From assembly GCF_051549855.1 (NCBI RefSeq), contig NZ_CP196080.1, forward strand, positions 620,001 through 684,000: 64,000 nt of DNA. Reading direction: 5' to 3'. This DNA is from Metamycoplasma sp051549855 (GTDB lineage: Bacteria > Bacillota_I > Bacilli_A > Mycoplasmatales > Metamycoplasmataceae). Below are positions 42,301 to 56,092 of this stretch, piece by piece; position 1 is the stretch's first letter; each line of letters starts with the position of its first letter. Under the pieces are notes generated by a model. The model was not told the origin of the DNA. It did not search any database and saw nothing but the letters and a program-made list of their open reading frames with translations. The position numbers and the translations under genes are program-made.

Positions 42301-44779
42301 AAAATATCAACAAAATCTTTCATGACTGTATGAAAGTTCATGATCTAGAATCTATTGAGAACACAAATGACTAAAACAATTCATTGACAGTATTAATAAT
42401 GCAGGAACAGCAAATACTGCTCAAGATTGACAAAACTTGCAAAAATCACAAGTTCTAGAATCAATGAATATGACTGAACAAGATTTAAAAAGTTTCAACA
42501 CATATCTAAACAGCTTTAGCTTTGATTTAGAACAAAAACCGGATGAAACTCACACAGCAAAAGGAACAGACTTATTTGCCAATTACCGTTCAAATATTAT
42601 TAACAACTATGTGCCTGTTCAAAAAGCACTAGAATCACAAATCAAAAACTTATGATCTAAGTTTGTTATAACCACCCCGCCTTTATTAGCTCAATATAAT
42701 GACTTTGCTAATGAAATTAAGTCACACTTGTCAGATGATTCAAACTCAACATACTTTACTCAAGTTCTAAAAAATATCGATAGATATTCAGAAATCGAAA
42801 ATCTTATTACTGCTTTTGCAAATTCAGACACAAGTTCGTCAGAAACTGCATGGGCTAACTATCAAAACTCTCCATTTGCATTTTCGAAATACAAATTTAC
42901 TTTTGATAAAGCAACTGTCAAAGAAGATCAAAGTGATGCAAGCAATAAAGTAAATGAATCAATGAATGGTTGAATTACAACAGTGGCTAATATTTGAAAA
43001 AGACATGAAAAATTCAACGACATGGTTTATGGAACTTCTTCAAACGAAGATGTGTCATTGAAGAATATTTTTGCTACCTATGTAGATGCCCGGGTTGATT
43101 TGATTCCATTTTTAAAAAATATTGTAGTAAGAAAAATCGGTGGTAAGGTATTTGGACCACAGTGAGATTGGGCAAGTAACGACGCATTTTTAATAGCAAC
43201 AAACAGCTACAAAAGCGTTGCTAAAAGTACTTATGATTTTAAAAATTTACTTATAACCAAATGAAACAAAGATAGCATGAGTCTTGCTGACTCTATTTAT
43301 AGCATTTACAAAGCATATAAATCCACTCACACCTTGTGAAAATGACTAGAAGAACCAACAAATCTTGATCTTTTTTATTCACCAGTTAAATACCAATATA
43401 ATTCGGAAGACTCATATTGAGGAGGAATTGCTTTAGCAGACTCAAATACTCTTGCGGAAACATTTATACAAAAACTAAACGATATTCCCACATCTCAAAA
43501 TACATTTATAAAAGATGGCAAGGTGTATGAGTACAAGGAAATTAATAATCAAACTGCATTTATTAATTTGTTCCGCTGATTCCCTGTTGTAAAAACACCA
43601 GTGAATTTTTTAGATGAACTTGAGACATATAACGTAAATAACGTAAAAGTCTGAATTTACAAAGAACAAAGTGAAGAAAATTTTGCCAAAGTCATCTTGC
43701 AGTCTGATACATCCACAAAGAAAGTAAGTTTTAACATAAGAATTTCATACACACCTGCTGACTACGAGCAAAACAGCGTATTTAAAGACGTTCCCCCATT
43801 CTGAATAGATCTTAAAACACAATTATTAACGTTTAAAACACTCGATGTTTCAACATTAACTAAAGAAAACTTTTCGAGTCCTGATGCTATGGAAAATGCA
43901 TCGCTGTTCACAATGAATGAAGCAGGATGAAACAAATATACTGCAGTACCTAACTACTTAGCAGCTTACTTGAAATATTCTTACTATGATTTACTAAAGA
44001 GAAAAATTAAGTCATTCGCTTCATACTCAACATTGGGTTCTTCAGAAGGCAGAGATGATGTTAACAATAAGCAAAATGAAAACTTTGAAGTTAAGTTCAA
44101 ATTCAAAGATGACTTTAGATTAAATATAGAAGGATATAAATACAAACAATATGTGCGTCCAAATGGAGATGCAATAATTTACTGAGCTCCAATGGAAACT
44201 AAATTTAAAGTTGAAGGAAGCATATATAAATACTCATATTACATCGATATTATGGTTCCAATGGTAGAAGAAAATCAAACTGTTTCAGAAACAGAAGTAC
44301 CAAGAGTAGCAATTTACAACTTGCATACATTTGTTGGTGGAAGCATTGACACGTCATCAAATGAAAACTTCAGTTTCAAATTAGGATATTCGAAACAAAG
44401 TAGTGGTAATGGTTTAGAAGGAAATGAATGAAGAGCATTTTGACCTAAGCAAAGTTCTACTCGTTCTCAAAAAACAATTACATTGAGTGATGGGACACAA
44501 AAAACAATCAACACTAATATTGAAGCAAATTCGTTAACACTAGCGCTAAATGAAGGAAAAGAGAATGGCTTAATTAAATACATTCCAGAAATTTATGCTC
44601 GTCGAGCTGCAGAAACAATCACTGGACGTGCCGACCGTCTACGTTCTATTTGAGATAGTAGCTGAGATAAAGGTACCTGATGAGACGGGGCTATTTATTT
44701 AAATGGTGATTACTATCCAGGGGATCCGAAATTTGTTGAGGTCGTAGAAACAATAAACATAAAAATGAAATTACACTAA
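36311..44779 (+). CDS. Giant coiled-coil surface protein 1 (2822 aa)
   Basis: One uninterrupted frame once TGA is Trp. The N-terminal membrane anchor (residues about 11-32, SIFLGTTLAAAAGLATALAL) has no lipobox. About 1950 residues of almost pure helical, Asn/Gln/Lys/Asp-rich sequence follow, with repeating units like the three-helix FIVAR-type bundles of staphylococcal Ebh and mycoplasma Lmp/massive surface proteins. From about residue 1990 the sequence turns aromatic and globular (WLYESSWSRIYWEHKWL), and the last 700 residues are beta-rich (VWIYKEQ, SFNIRISYTP, FKVEGSIYKYSYYIDI). An AAGGAG ribosome-binding site precedes the ATG. Likely a long stalk with a distal globular adhesin-type head, by inference. 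Gliding proteins of similar size are an alternative. Confidence 0.82.
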
Positions 44780-44799
44780 TTAGGAAATAAGGAGATATT

Positions 44800-47700
44800 A
44801 TGACTAAATCAAGCAAAGTACTACTTGCATTAAGTTCTGTTTTGGGTATTGTTATAACTGCATCAACTGTAGGACTTGCTCTAACCAAACAAGACTTTGA
44901 TAAAAATCAAAGCGATTTATATAAAACTTTTACTCGTTCAAAAGAACAATTCCAAACTTACAAAGATTTTTGAAATTTTAGTCAGGAATCACAAAATGAT
45001 TTAAATCAAAAATTAACAACAGCTGAAAGTAGTTGAGCAGATGAAACTAAAACACTTAAAGAAAAAATTCAAGCAATCAATGATTTCCAAAATACTTTCT
45101 TAAATAATGTAATTAATTGACTAAAAAACAATATTGACTACAGCCTAAGTTCAAGCAATCAAATAGAGCTACAAAGTTTTCTTTATTCACAAAGAAACCG
45201 TATCCAAGAACAAAGCGTTTATTCTTACTACTATGCTAACAATCCACAATTTAGTACTGATATTGACACATTTGTTTCGGGGTATAACAATATTTCAAAA
45301 GAAGATAAGCTAAAATTACTAGACAATTTTAGTGAAATGTTAACTGACGCAAACAGCCGTCAGTCACAACTTTTGGATAATGTTTTAGGAGCAAATGACA
45401 CTAATTATCTAGTGCAATACAAACAAGAAATTGATTCATTACCAAGCAAAGTTCTTAAAAATCAAGCTAATGATTTAATTAATCAAATTGAATCTAAATT
45501 GCTAGAATCAAAATATAGTTACAATGAATTAACAATCTTAAAAAATAAAGTACAAGATGTTTTAAATCTTTACACAAGTAACAAAGACAAAATTGATAAT
45601 TTCGTAGAGAACATCAATGAAAACATCAATGTTTTAAAGACTTTTGCTACTCAGAATACTGAAAATTCTGTAGTAAGTCAAAAATTAATTGACTTAGCAA
45701 ATAATTATCTTGATAAATTAAATAACTGTGTAAGTGTGGATGACTTTGAAAAGTTATCTGCTGAAACTTCAAATGCAGCAACTCACGCCATTGATAGAAC
45801 AAAAAGTATTGAAGAAATTAAAAATAACTGAAATTCTTACCTTTCATCGCAAGAAAGCAAAATTTCAGTCTTGAAACCTTACGCAGAAAACATCAAAAAT
45901 TCTGATAGCTACAAAAACTTTATTGAAAACAACAATTACAATGAAGTTATAGAGTCAAAAGCAAATTACACAAATCAGTTTTCAAACTTAGTACTATTAG
46001 AACAAAAAATAGCTAACATTCACAAATCACTAAGTGATAGTTTTAACGAAGATTTGATTGATAGTGCAAAATACAACTTACTAAAACAAGAATTAACACA
46101 GTCGGTTAATGCAAATCTAACTGTTGAAAGTCTTGATAAAAAAATAAATAAAGTTGCCAGCGATGTGGCGGCTGTTGTTTCAGCACAGCTTTTTGCTAAA
46201 AATACCAAAGAAAGTATTGAAGACTTAAACAACAAAATTTCACAATATTCGAACGTTTCTTGATTTAATGATGACAAAGATGTTTTGAAAGCTAAACTAA
46301 AAGAAATTTATTTACAAATTGATTCAGTTTTCAATAACAAAAATTTAAGCTCTGAAGATGTTAAGACATTAAGTGCTTCTTTAGAAGAAAAATATCGTCA
46401 AACTTTAATTGAATCTCTAAACGGTATTGATGCAAAAATTGCACAATTCTTAGCATTGATTTACAACAAGCCAAATACTGATGAATTAGCAAAACAAATC
46501 GAAGATTTCATCGAAGAGGAATATACAAAATCAATTGCAGACGACACAACTGATACTGCTCAAATTTATAAAGATGCATTAATAAGAAGATTGAAAGAAC
46601 TTGCTCAGGCTTCGGTTATCTACAAAACTATTGAACTAAAAGAAGCTTACGATGATGCGGATAAATATGCTCGTATCACATATAACCGTGCTAATGATTT
46701 AATTTGAAAACCATCTAATGCAGTTAAAAAACAATTAGATATGTTGGATAAGTATCTTGACGAATATAACAAATTAAATTATCAATCTTGATACCAAGAA
46801 CCTTCTGACGATCTAACTAAAAAACTTGATGAGCTAAATAAATCAATTCAAAACTATCGTCAAAACATTGATTCTTTGAACGACATTGACGCTACAAATA
46901 AAGAAATTAATGATTTAATTGAAAACATTTCTAAAGACCCACTTAAAAAAGAACAATTAAAAGACCAAATAGCTAACATCAAAAAATTACAAGAACAATC
47001 TGAACAATTGTTTGCTGATGAAAATGCTAAAAAAGAAGATATTGAATCACTCAAAAAACAATTACAATCAGCTTTAAACTCACTAAAAGACTCAGGTCAA
47101 AGTGCTGACTTGACAAACGGTCTAGACTTGATTCAACAAGAGTTGGACAAATATTACAACACTGATGAATTAAAATCTCAACCAGGATACCAAACAATAG
47201 TTCAAAAAGCCGCTGACTTAAAGAAGCTAAGTGAACAAAAGCAATTGTCAGATGAAGATAAAGCAAGTCTATTACAAGAAATATACAAAGTAAAAGATGC
47301 TGTGTCTCTAACTTATTCAATTGAAGAAGAAATTAAGAAGCTGCAGACTGAAGAACAAAAAGTAACATCAGATGCCGATGCTAAAGATTTCGTTAATGGT
47401 GCAAAACAACTAAATAGCGCACAAATCGAAGAAGCTCGTTCATTGGTAAGCAAAATCAACTCTGATTTAGTTCCTGATCTTCGTGTTTTACAGAGTGAAA
47501 TCGATGCGTTGAAAAATCGTGAGACCGAAACAAACAACGCTTTATTAAAAGATAAAATTACTAAATATAATCAAGGGATTGCTAATAAAACTACTGACTC
47601 CGATTCTGAAGTTGCAAAACAATATGAAAATGCTAAAAATAATATTACCAATACTTGATATGGAAGCTTAGTTAACTCAAATTCAACAACTTCTCTTGAA

Positions 47701-50700
47701 GATGCTTTAGACAAAATAAAAGCAATAGACTCATTAAACAAAACCACAGCAGATGCTTTAGACTGAGTTGCTTCAAACAAAAACAATAAATATGACAACA
47801 TTTTTAGTGAGTTAGAAGATGTGGTTAGTGATAATCTTCTATTAGCAAATGACACAGTAGAAAGCTCGCAAGAAAAAGAAAAAAATATTAAAACTGCTTT
47901 CGAGGTAGCAAAGTCTAAATTAAGTCTAAGTGAGTCACTTGATAATTTAAATAGCATCTTTACTCAAGATGACAAAAAGAAAGTAATTTACGAAGACTTA
48001 GTAGCAGAGGTTGAATCGTTATCAGCTGAATATTCTAGTTATGTTGATTCTAACTTCCTGTCAAGCACTGAATTAGACAACAAGAAAAAAGAACTGGATG
48101 CCAAAATTGCTGAAATTCTAGCTGCTAAAAAACAAATAGATACAAACTGACAACAAGCTGTTGATGATATTGACACAAATGTTGTTAACAAAACAGATGC
48201 TGCAATTGAAGCCTTAAAACAAGTGAGCGGAAATGAAAATGATACTTTCCCACTTTATGATGCGGCAAAAGCTAAATATGAAGCTGCTAAAGAAGATCCA
48301 AGCACAGATTTAGAAACTTTAGCAAACTTAAAAACTGAAATGTTGAATGCTTTTGAAAGAGATAAGCTAAACAACCGCCTAACAAAACTAGAAGCTTTAG
48401 CGAATTCAGACAACTTCAATACAGATAATGTCGAAAATCCAGCCAAAAATGCTATTGACACAACAAAGGCAAAAATTCTTGCCTTTACAGAAGATCTTAA
48501 AAATAAATTAACAAACACTGACTTGACTGAAGAACAAATAAATCAATATAAGCAACAGATTTCGGACAGCGAAAAGCTTTCTTCATTGCAATCAAATGTT
48601 GCTCAACAATTAAAAGAATGAGATGCTATTCAGGATGCAAGTGAAAAAGAAAGCAAACAACAATCATTGTCAAGTCTTGCTACTGCTTTAACCAAGTCTT
48701 ATCCAACCAGAGACTTAGATTACAACGATAGTCCAAAAAAATATGAAGAGTTGAAAAAAGCATATGATTTTTCGAAAGAAGCCGATAAGTGAAAAACTGA
48801 TAACTTCAATGCAATTCAAGATCAAACTAGTGGAATCAAAAAACAACTTAACGATGATTTAAGCTCAAATGCAACAGAAGTAGATCCTGACACAAAGCAA
48901 AAATTAGAAGAACAACTAGACAATTTGTTACAAAAAAACAATGACGCAAAATCTATTGATGAGCTAAAGAAATTACAAGATTTTATTGAAGAATTAAAAG
49001 ACAATCAAGACAAAGTTATTGATTTATCAAAAGAAGTACAAAAAGCTAAAAATACACTAGAAAATGCTAAAGATACAACACAATTGAGCGCACTAAATCT
49101 AAAAAGAGAATTGGAAAGTCTTGTTGAAAAAGCACAAAATAATTATGTGCCACAAGATATGAACATTGACACGTTAAATTCCCTAAAACAACAAATTATT
49201 GAAACAAGAAATAATTTAGAATTAGCTTTAGAAATTGAAGATTTAATCAAACAAGCAAAATTAGTTCTTAATGGCCAACCAAACGAAGATAACGGAGTCA
49301 AATATTATGAATTCGAAGGTACACCAGGAACTACAAAACTTTCACAAGTTAACAAATGATTAGATAGTATTCAAAACGACTCACTTGCAACAGACGGAAC
49401 ACAAAATTCGGTGCTTTTACCAGCAATAAAGGCAAGAGCTCAAAAAGCCTTGGAATTAATGCAACAGCTTAAGGTAGTTTCAGACCAAATTACTGATTGA
49501 AAAGCACCTGAAAACACATACAGTGGGTATGCAACTGATATTGAATTATTGCTTTCAAAATTGTGAACAAATTCACCTAAGGCTAGCGAATGGTACGAAG
49601 ATGATAAAGACTCACAAAAAATTGTTACTCAAATCAATAATTTAAAAACAAGTCTACAAGCTATTCAAGACTTACACAGTGCAAGAATGGCAAATAATGA
49701 AAATATTGAGTCATTTAAAACATCTAAAGTAGAGCAAGATTCATTCAAGACTGATTTTGCGACACTTTATAAATACATCTCACGTTCTTTAAGTGCAATT
49801 AATAAGCAAAATATTGAATCAACAGAATTAAGTCAATTGAAGGCTGAAAGCGGTAACATTGCAGTCAATAAAAAACTACAAGAATTGGAAGATGCATTCG
49901 AAAGTTTATTAAAACTAGCAAAACAAGTTAAGGCCTCAAATACCATCTACGATAGTGTACAAGCTAACTATCCAGAGGTAATGAGTAGTAAAACAAAACT
50001 AAGCAATCTATTAGAAGATGCTATTGATTTATATGTTTCAACAGATGTTGCTTCTATCAATCAAAAAACAAAAGAGCTTGCAAGTGAAAGTGCTAAATTA
50101 AATCTTTTAAATAAATACCAAATCATTAGGGCGCAAGTTGATGCTGATAGAGTGTTAAGTCAATCAGAAAAAGCATATTTAGAGTCTCTATTCACTGAAT
50201 TTAGAAGCAAATTAGATTCAATAGATACAAATAATAGTAGTGCTGCTGATTATGACGATCTTTACAATACATACTTGAACAATGCAACAGAAACAGAAAA
50301 ATCGATTCCTTTTGTGTTTGAAAACACAGTTGCTTTAAAACTGGCAATCAACAAAGCAAACGAGTATCTATCATATGAAAATATTGGTATCAAATCATAT
50401 GAAGATAGTTCTGATACAAAAACAAAATATAGTGCATTGCGTACTGTTGTTCAAAATGCAAACCAAAACTTACAATCTGGAACAACACAACATAAAAAGG
50501 AATCAGTTGAAGCACTAAATACAGCAATAAGTGAGCTTATTGAACAAAGAAAATCTGATATTGATAAAGTTAAAGAAAAAATCACTTGATTAAAAAATAA
50601 AATTCAAGAACAAATTGACAATAGCGAGCAAACAAAATATGCTGATTTTTCACAGATTTTAGATTCTGATTTTGACGCTAAAACTTTAGATTTGTTAAAT

Positions 50701-53265
50701 CAGGAAATACCAGCTGACTCAAACCCTATTGATGAAGTTAATAAGAGAATTCACACAGCACTCGAAACTTATTCAGTAGCTATTGTTAAAGCTTATGACT
50801 TTATAAAAAGTCGTTTAGATAATGCAATAAAAACTGCTGATGAAACTAAGAATGATTTCCTAGACACAACAATTAGAAGTTATGCTGGAAATGATATTTA
50901 CACTCAAATGAATTCATTAGCTTCGCAAGCATCTCAACATTCAAACCAAACATTTAATATTGATAATTACTTAGCGTTAGGTTTATCAGAAAATCAGGAT
51001 TTCAGTACTTGATTCAAACAAAGTAGAGACTATTGATGACAGTTAGGAGATTTTCCTACTCAATTAGCAAACAATGTGAATCAAAAACTGCACACACTTG
51101 TTAAGAGTGATTTAACTGGACTATTTGATAAACTTAAAGCATTTCTTATTGAGAAAGATAGTGAATTTGGTATGAAATATATTTTAGAAACAGGAACAAA
51201 CGATATTTTCACCAAATCAGAAATGACCGATGCTAAAAATATTTTTGTTAGCGAATTCTTACCAAAATATTCTGGATTAAGTTCAACCTATTCTGCAACT
51301 CAAGACTTGTCGAAATTTGATTATGACAGCATCTTTGCACAAGAAGCCAGTTCAATGAATGAAACATTAAATTCATATTATTCATTTGTCGCAGCAATTA
51401 AGTCAAAAGCCAACACTATTTATAATAATGAGCATGTTTTTGATAACTTAATTAGAGAGGTTCTTGGCTCTGACCCTACATGACAAGACATAGCAAAAAA
51501 TAAGTTAAATGCAAATCTGCAAGGATGAAAAGAAATATTAAATAATTACAATAGTGAAACTGTAAACGCAAATACTTTCAGTGACGTTGAAAGTAATTTA
51601 AATGTTGTTCCCGAAGATTCTAGTCCCACTTTTGCATTGAAGAAACTAATTGATAAAGTTTATGATTTTACTAAGCTTCCTTCAAAATTTATAACTGATT
51701 TATTCACTAGTTTATATTTATATGGTGGTCGTTATGAAGCGCCTCAAAATGGTTACAATAATGTGGACTACAAACATGTTGTACCTGAAAGTACAACAAC
51801 GCGGACCAAATTCGGTGCAATTTTGTCTAGTTTAGCCAGGGAAAACTCGAATGAGATAGATGTAACAAATGCAACTTCATTTACTGATTTGTTTGAAAAA
51901 TTCTCATCTTTGAGTAGTCTTGGTGGTTTAACGTTTTTCGATTCAACAAACGTTAGATTAAAAATATTAAAATGAGAAGACGGTTCATGGTACAAAGTAG
52001 ATCCTTCTCAAGATACAGAGGCCATTAAAAAAGCAACATTAAGATTAAAATTCGAATACACTCCAAACAATTTAACTGAGTTCAAAAACATTGAAAGTCT
52101 TTCAATCATCACAGGAAGTGGTCCGTACGATGTTTACACAAACGGTGTCAAAACAGGTGAAATGAGTTTTGATGATGTCACAGTATCATTTAATTCAGTA
52201 GATTGAGCTCAAGTTTCAGATGGAAGTAGCGAGTTAATTTTCCAAGGTGAAAACACTGGTTATCAATCAAAAGTTGCTCTATTAGATGTTAATGATGCTG
52301 GTTGAGCAACCGGTTTAACCAAAGAACAATATGAAAACAAAATGTTCGAAGCTTTCAAAAATACATTGAAAGCAAATAATTCCGATTTAGATAAAAACCA
52401 AGTAGTTCAAAAAGAAAATAATAATGCTTTAGTGATGTTTAAACCAAGCAATACTGACATTGAAAACATGAAAATTGAATTCTTGAACTCACCTGTTCTA
52501 AATTACGAAAGAGCTGGCTTCTCAGCTATTTATCAAGATTTAGCTAACCAAATGATTGTGATAAATGCCGATGATACCAATAAGGAAATAGTTCTAGTGG
52601 AAGTTGTACCTGGTACATTAGTTTCTGGGCCAACTGCATCAGCTGCTGCCAATTCTAGTGAATATGGTGATCTAGTTGGTCAAGGAAAGGCATATGCGCC
52701 TACAAAAGCTGGTATTTCTGTGTACCAAAATCAATACACAATGCCTGCTGCTACTGTTTATTTATACAAATTCAAGTTTGAATACAATGAATCAGATAAC
52801 AAGATGTATTTATACAATAGTTGAATGGAAACACAAAGTTATTACAAAGATCCATCGTTCCATGATTCAGTAAATCCAAGTTTATCTTCAAACTATACCC
52901 CTTACACTATTTCATATACTGGTGGAACACCAGGCACTCAAATTTGACAAGTTGCACCAGAAAAATGAATTATCAATATTGCTGCCAATGTTTTAAATAA
53001 GTATGCAAGCAATGTAGATACAGGAAGTGTTGTACCTAACAACAATTCAACAATTACAACAAGTGGATATGGTAAAGGTTATTTAAAAGATGATGACTTC
53101 ATCTCATCAGATGCATTTGCTAAAATATACAAAGCGAGTGGAAGAGGAAAATTGATTTGATCATCAAGTGATAACCCAACTCAAACAACCACAACATCAG
53201 ATCTAACACAAGAACCACTTATCTTTAACTCAGGAACAAAATTCTTTAAATTCAAGATTAGATAA
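44800..53265 (+). CDS. Giant coiled-coil surface protein 2 (2821 aa), paralogue of protein 1
   Basis: Starts 20 bases after protein 1, with AAGGAG before the ATG. Same plan: an N-terminal anchor (residues about 7-27, VLLALSSVLGIVITASTVG), about 2000 residues of helical FIVAR-like repeats and a beta-rich C-terminal head. The head shares a pattern with protein 1: NVRLKILKWEDGSWYKV, then RLKFEYTPNNL, against NVKVWIYKEQ, then NIRISYTPADY. The lengths differ by one residue (2821 and 2822). There are no lipobox and no frameshifts. A tandem duplication followed by divergence is the simplest reading; both products may act as a pair. Confidence 0.82.
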
Positions 53266-53268
53266 TCT

Positions 53269-53299
53269 AATTACCCAGTTTGAGTGCTGGGTAATTTTT
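53269..53299 (+). terminator. Terminator of the giant-protein operon
   Basis: AATTACCCAG and CTGGGTAATT, a perfect 10-bp stem with an 8-base loop, followed by Ts. An 8-bp inverted repeat, CTTAAAAC and GTTTTAAG, follows at 53300-53319. Confidence 0.85.
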
Positions 53300-53323
53300 C
53301 TTAAAACTTTAGTTTTAAGGCAG

Positions 53324-53339
53324 TATAAATGTGTAAAAT
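53324..53339 (+). promoter_or_regulatory. -10 candidates close to the RecD2-like start (possible leaderless gene)
   Basis: TATAAA (53324-53329) and an extended TGTGTAAAAT (53330-53339) lie 21 and 11 bases before the ATG at 53351. No Shine-Dalgarno sequence is present in the gap, so the mRNA leader would be very short. Confidence 0.4.
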
Positions 53340-53350
53340 TAATAAATATT

Positions 53351-55528
53351 ATGAGTGAAACAGTAAAAGGAAGATTTGTCAGAGATATATTCGTTTCTAA
53401 AGATAATACCTTTAGAATTTCAAGTTTTGTAGTTGATGAACAAGTTAAAACAAGCCCCAGCTTTGTTTTAAACAGATTTCGTAGCATTTCTATCAATACT
53501 TCGAATGTCGATTTTGAGTTTAACTCCATTTATAAACTAGACTTGATGAACGCTAATAACGCGCGTTACAAAGACACTTATCTAGTTATGAAAATGGAAA
53601 AGTTAACAAATGCCGATTATCAAAACGTGATAAAGTTGTTATCTTCGAATGTTTATAAATCAATAGGAGCAACAAAGGCCAAGGAAATTGTGGACAGCTT
53701 GGGTAGAGACGTGTTAGAAAAAATTAAGCAAAACTTGGTTTCAGAAAAAGATCTTAATATTTCAAGAGAAACTTTTGAGTTATTAAAAACAGATTTAACT
53801 TCTTCACAAGACAACATCAAGCTTAAACTTTTCTTATATGAATGTGGGCTTAGCGACAACTTTTACTCAAATTTAGTGAAACATTGCAAAAGCAACAGCT
53901 TTTTTGATTTATATGGTTCGAATCCTTGACAACTTTACTTTGACATGGCAGAAGCGAAGTTCAAGGACGTTGAAAAAATAGCATCAAAATTAGACAAAAA
54001 TGATGCTTTCTGAAAAACTATGGCTTTAATCTATGATTTAATTCTTGATTTTTGTTTTAGTTCAGGAAATACAAGAGTTTTTGAGTCAAAAATATGAACT
54101 GAATTAGAAGCAAAGAATATTGTTTTAACCCCTGCAGATTTTAAAAAAGTAGTTGATACTCTAGAACAAAATAAACACATTTTAAAAATTAAACGCGGAA
54201 ACTATAACATCTTAGAACCGCGGGAATTGTTCGAACAAGAAACTTACATTGTTAGAAGATTAAAATACATTGCTAATAATGCTAATGTAAAAAAAGTGAG
54301 TTACTCATCATCATATCTTGATAGCATTCAAACAAATGCAGTTCAAGAAGCACTTAATAACCCATTATCACTAATTACTGGAGCCCCAGGAACCGGAAAA
54401 ACAGTTGTAATAACTGAAATAATTTGCAAGTTAATGACTTTATACCATGAAGATGACATAGCTGTTGTAACCCCAACCGGAAGGGCAACCATTAATCTTA
54501 ATAAAAAAAACACTGTACGTGCTTCAACTATTCACTCACTTTTGAAATGAGATACAGACGCACAAAAATTCTATGTTAATGAAAATAATGCTTTAGACAT
54601 CAAAGTTCTAATCATTGATGAGTTTTCAATGGTTTCAAATACAATTTTTTATCACTTACTAAAAGGAATAAAGAACAACAGTTTACAAAAAATTATTCTA
54701 GTAGGCGATTGCGATCAATTACCAGCAATAGGTCCTGGTAACTTGATTAGTGATTTTATTGAGAACAATATTTTTAAAACTATCTATCTAGAAAAAAATT
54801 ATCGTCAGAAAGAAAACTTTGCCATCATTGATGATGCAAAGCAAATAAATCAGGGTCTTTTGCCGTTGTTTTCTCAACAACGTTCAAAATTTATACCAAC
54901 ACAACGTTTAAACTTAACAGACCAAATTATTGATGAAGTAAAAAGATTGATTTCTCAAGGTTTTAACAAGAAACAAATTGCTATCCTTTCACCGATTTAT
55001 GATTTTCCAGTCGGAATAGATAACTTAAATGAAAAATTACAAAATTTCTGATCGCAGCATGAAAACAAAAAAGAGCACAATGTAAATGGAAGAAAAGTTT
55101 TTCTAAATGATAAAGTCATTAATTTAGAAAATGATGTGCAAAAAAATGTTTTCAATGGTGAAATTGGCTATGTCGATAGAATTAGTTATTCCAAAGCTAA
55201 CGAAGAAGGTAATGTTTTATTTGTATACGTAGTTTTTGAAGATGGAAAAACAATAGCTTATACTCCTTCTGAGTTTAAAAACAAAACTATGCTGGCTTAT
55301 TGCACTAGCGTGCATAAATATCAAGGTTCAGAATGTGATGTTGTACTGACAGTTTTATTTAGCGAAGCCAAAAGATTGCTATCCAAGAAACTGATTTATA
55401 CTGCGATAACACGAGCAAAAGAACTTTCAATTATTTATGGTGAACAAAGTACACTAGAATTTGGAATTCAAAATGACAACGACTCAAAAAGAGACACATC
55501 AATCAAATTGTTGTGACAAAAATTATAA
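53351..55528 (+). CDS. RecD2-type SF1B DNA helicase
   Basis: A 725-residue helicase. The N-terminal part holds an OB-like and helix-hairpin region (IGATKAKEIVDSLG), then the helicase core: SIQTNAVQEAL (Q), TGAPGTGKTVV (I), TPTGRAT (Ia), IIDEFSMV (II), GDCDQLPAIGPG (III), LEKNYRQ (IV), CTSVHKYQGSECD (V) and YTAITRAK (VI). Six TGA-Trp codons occur. RecD2 proteins act alone in repair in bacteria without RecBC. The gene precedes pth by 9 bases with an AAGGAGG site, so it may be co-transcribed with pth-tilS. Confidence 0.88.
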
Positions 55529-55537
55529 GGAGGTAAC

Positions 55538-56092
55538 ATGAAACTTATTGTTGGTTTAGGCAACCCTGGCAAAGAATATGAACACACACGCCACAATGTT
55601 GGTTTTGATGTTATCGATATTCTAGCTTCAAGATTACAAGCTCCTGCTTTTCGTGAAAAATTTAAAGGAGAATATAGTAAAACTGATGATTACATTCTTG
55701 CTAAACCACTAACTTTTATGAACAGCAGTGGGGATTTTGTTAAAGCTTTAATGCAATTTTACAAAATTAACATAGATGACTTGATTGTTGTCTATGATGA
55801 TATGGATCACGCAGTAGGAAAGGCAGTAATTAAAACTTCAGGTTCGGCTGGTGGACACAACGGTTTAGATGACATAATTCAAAAGTTAGGAACAAAAGAA
55901 ATTAAGAGATTAAAGATTGGAATTGGAAGACCAATTGGTAATCTAAAAAATTATGTTCTTAATCGTTTTAGTCCTGAACAAGACAAAATAGTAAGACAAG
56001 TGATGGAAAAATCAGCACAAGTATTAGAAACATACATTTTTAATGATATTCGCTTTGCAATAACGCAATTTAACACAGAGAATAATGACTAA
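55538..56092 (+). CDS. pth: Peptidyl-tRNA hydrolase
   Basis: A 184-residue enzyme that recycles peptidyl-tRNAs released early from ribosomes. KLIVGLGNPGKEYEHTRHN holds the catalytic His near residue 20. KPLTFMNSSG, VYDDMD and SAGGHNGL complete the active-site set (N68 and D93 equivalents). A strong AAGGAGG ribosome-binding site lies 5 bases before the ATG. It overlaps tilS by 8 bases, the common pth-tilS arrangement in low-GC bacteria. Confidence 0.95.
   Translation: MKLIVGLGNPGKEYEHTRHNVGFDVIDILASRLQAPAFREKFKGEYSKTDDYILAKPLTFMNSSGDFVKALMQFYKINIDDLIVVYDDMDHAVGKAVIKTSGSAGGHNGLDDIIQKLGTKEIKRLKIGIGRPIGNLKNYVLNRFSPEQDKIVRQVMEKSAQVLETYIFNDIRFAITQFNTENND

Noticed and set aside
47571..47957. Minus-strand open frames inside the giant genes
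   Set aside because: They are mirror frames of the repetitive AT-rich coding strand, without ribosome-binding sites, and the plus frame is uninterrupted throughout.
36021..53265. Assignment of the giant genes to the Mycoplasma mobile gliding machinery
   Set aside because: Size and the anchor-plus-coil plan fit, but no diagnostic motif was recognised and the neighbouring genes do not match that operon as I know it. FIVAR-like surface proteins fit equally well.
53915..53925. tRNA T-arm-like GGTTCGAATCC
   Set aside because: It lies inside the RecD2-like reading frame (YGSNP), and no acceptor stem, D-arm or anticodon arm can be built around it.
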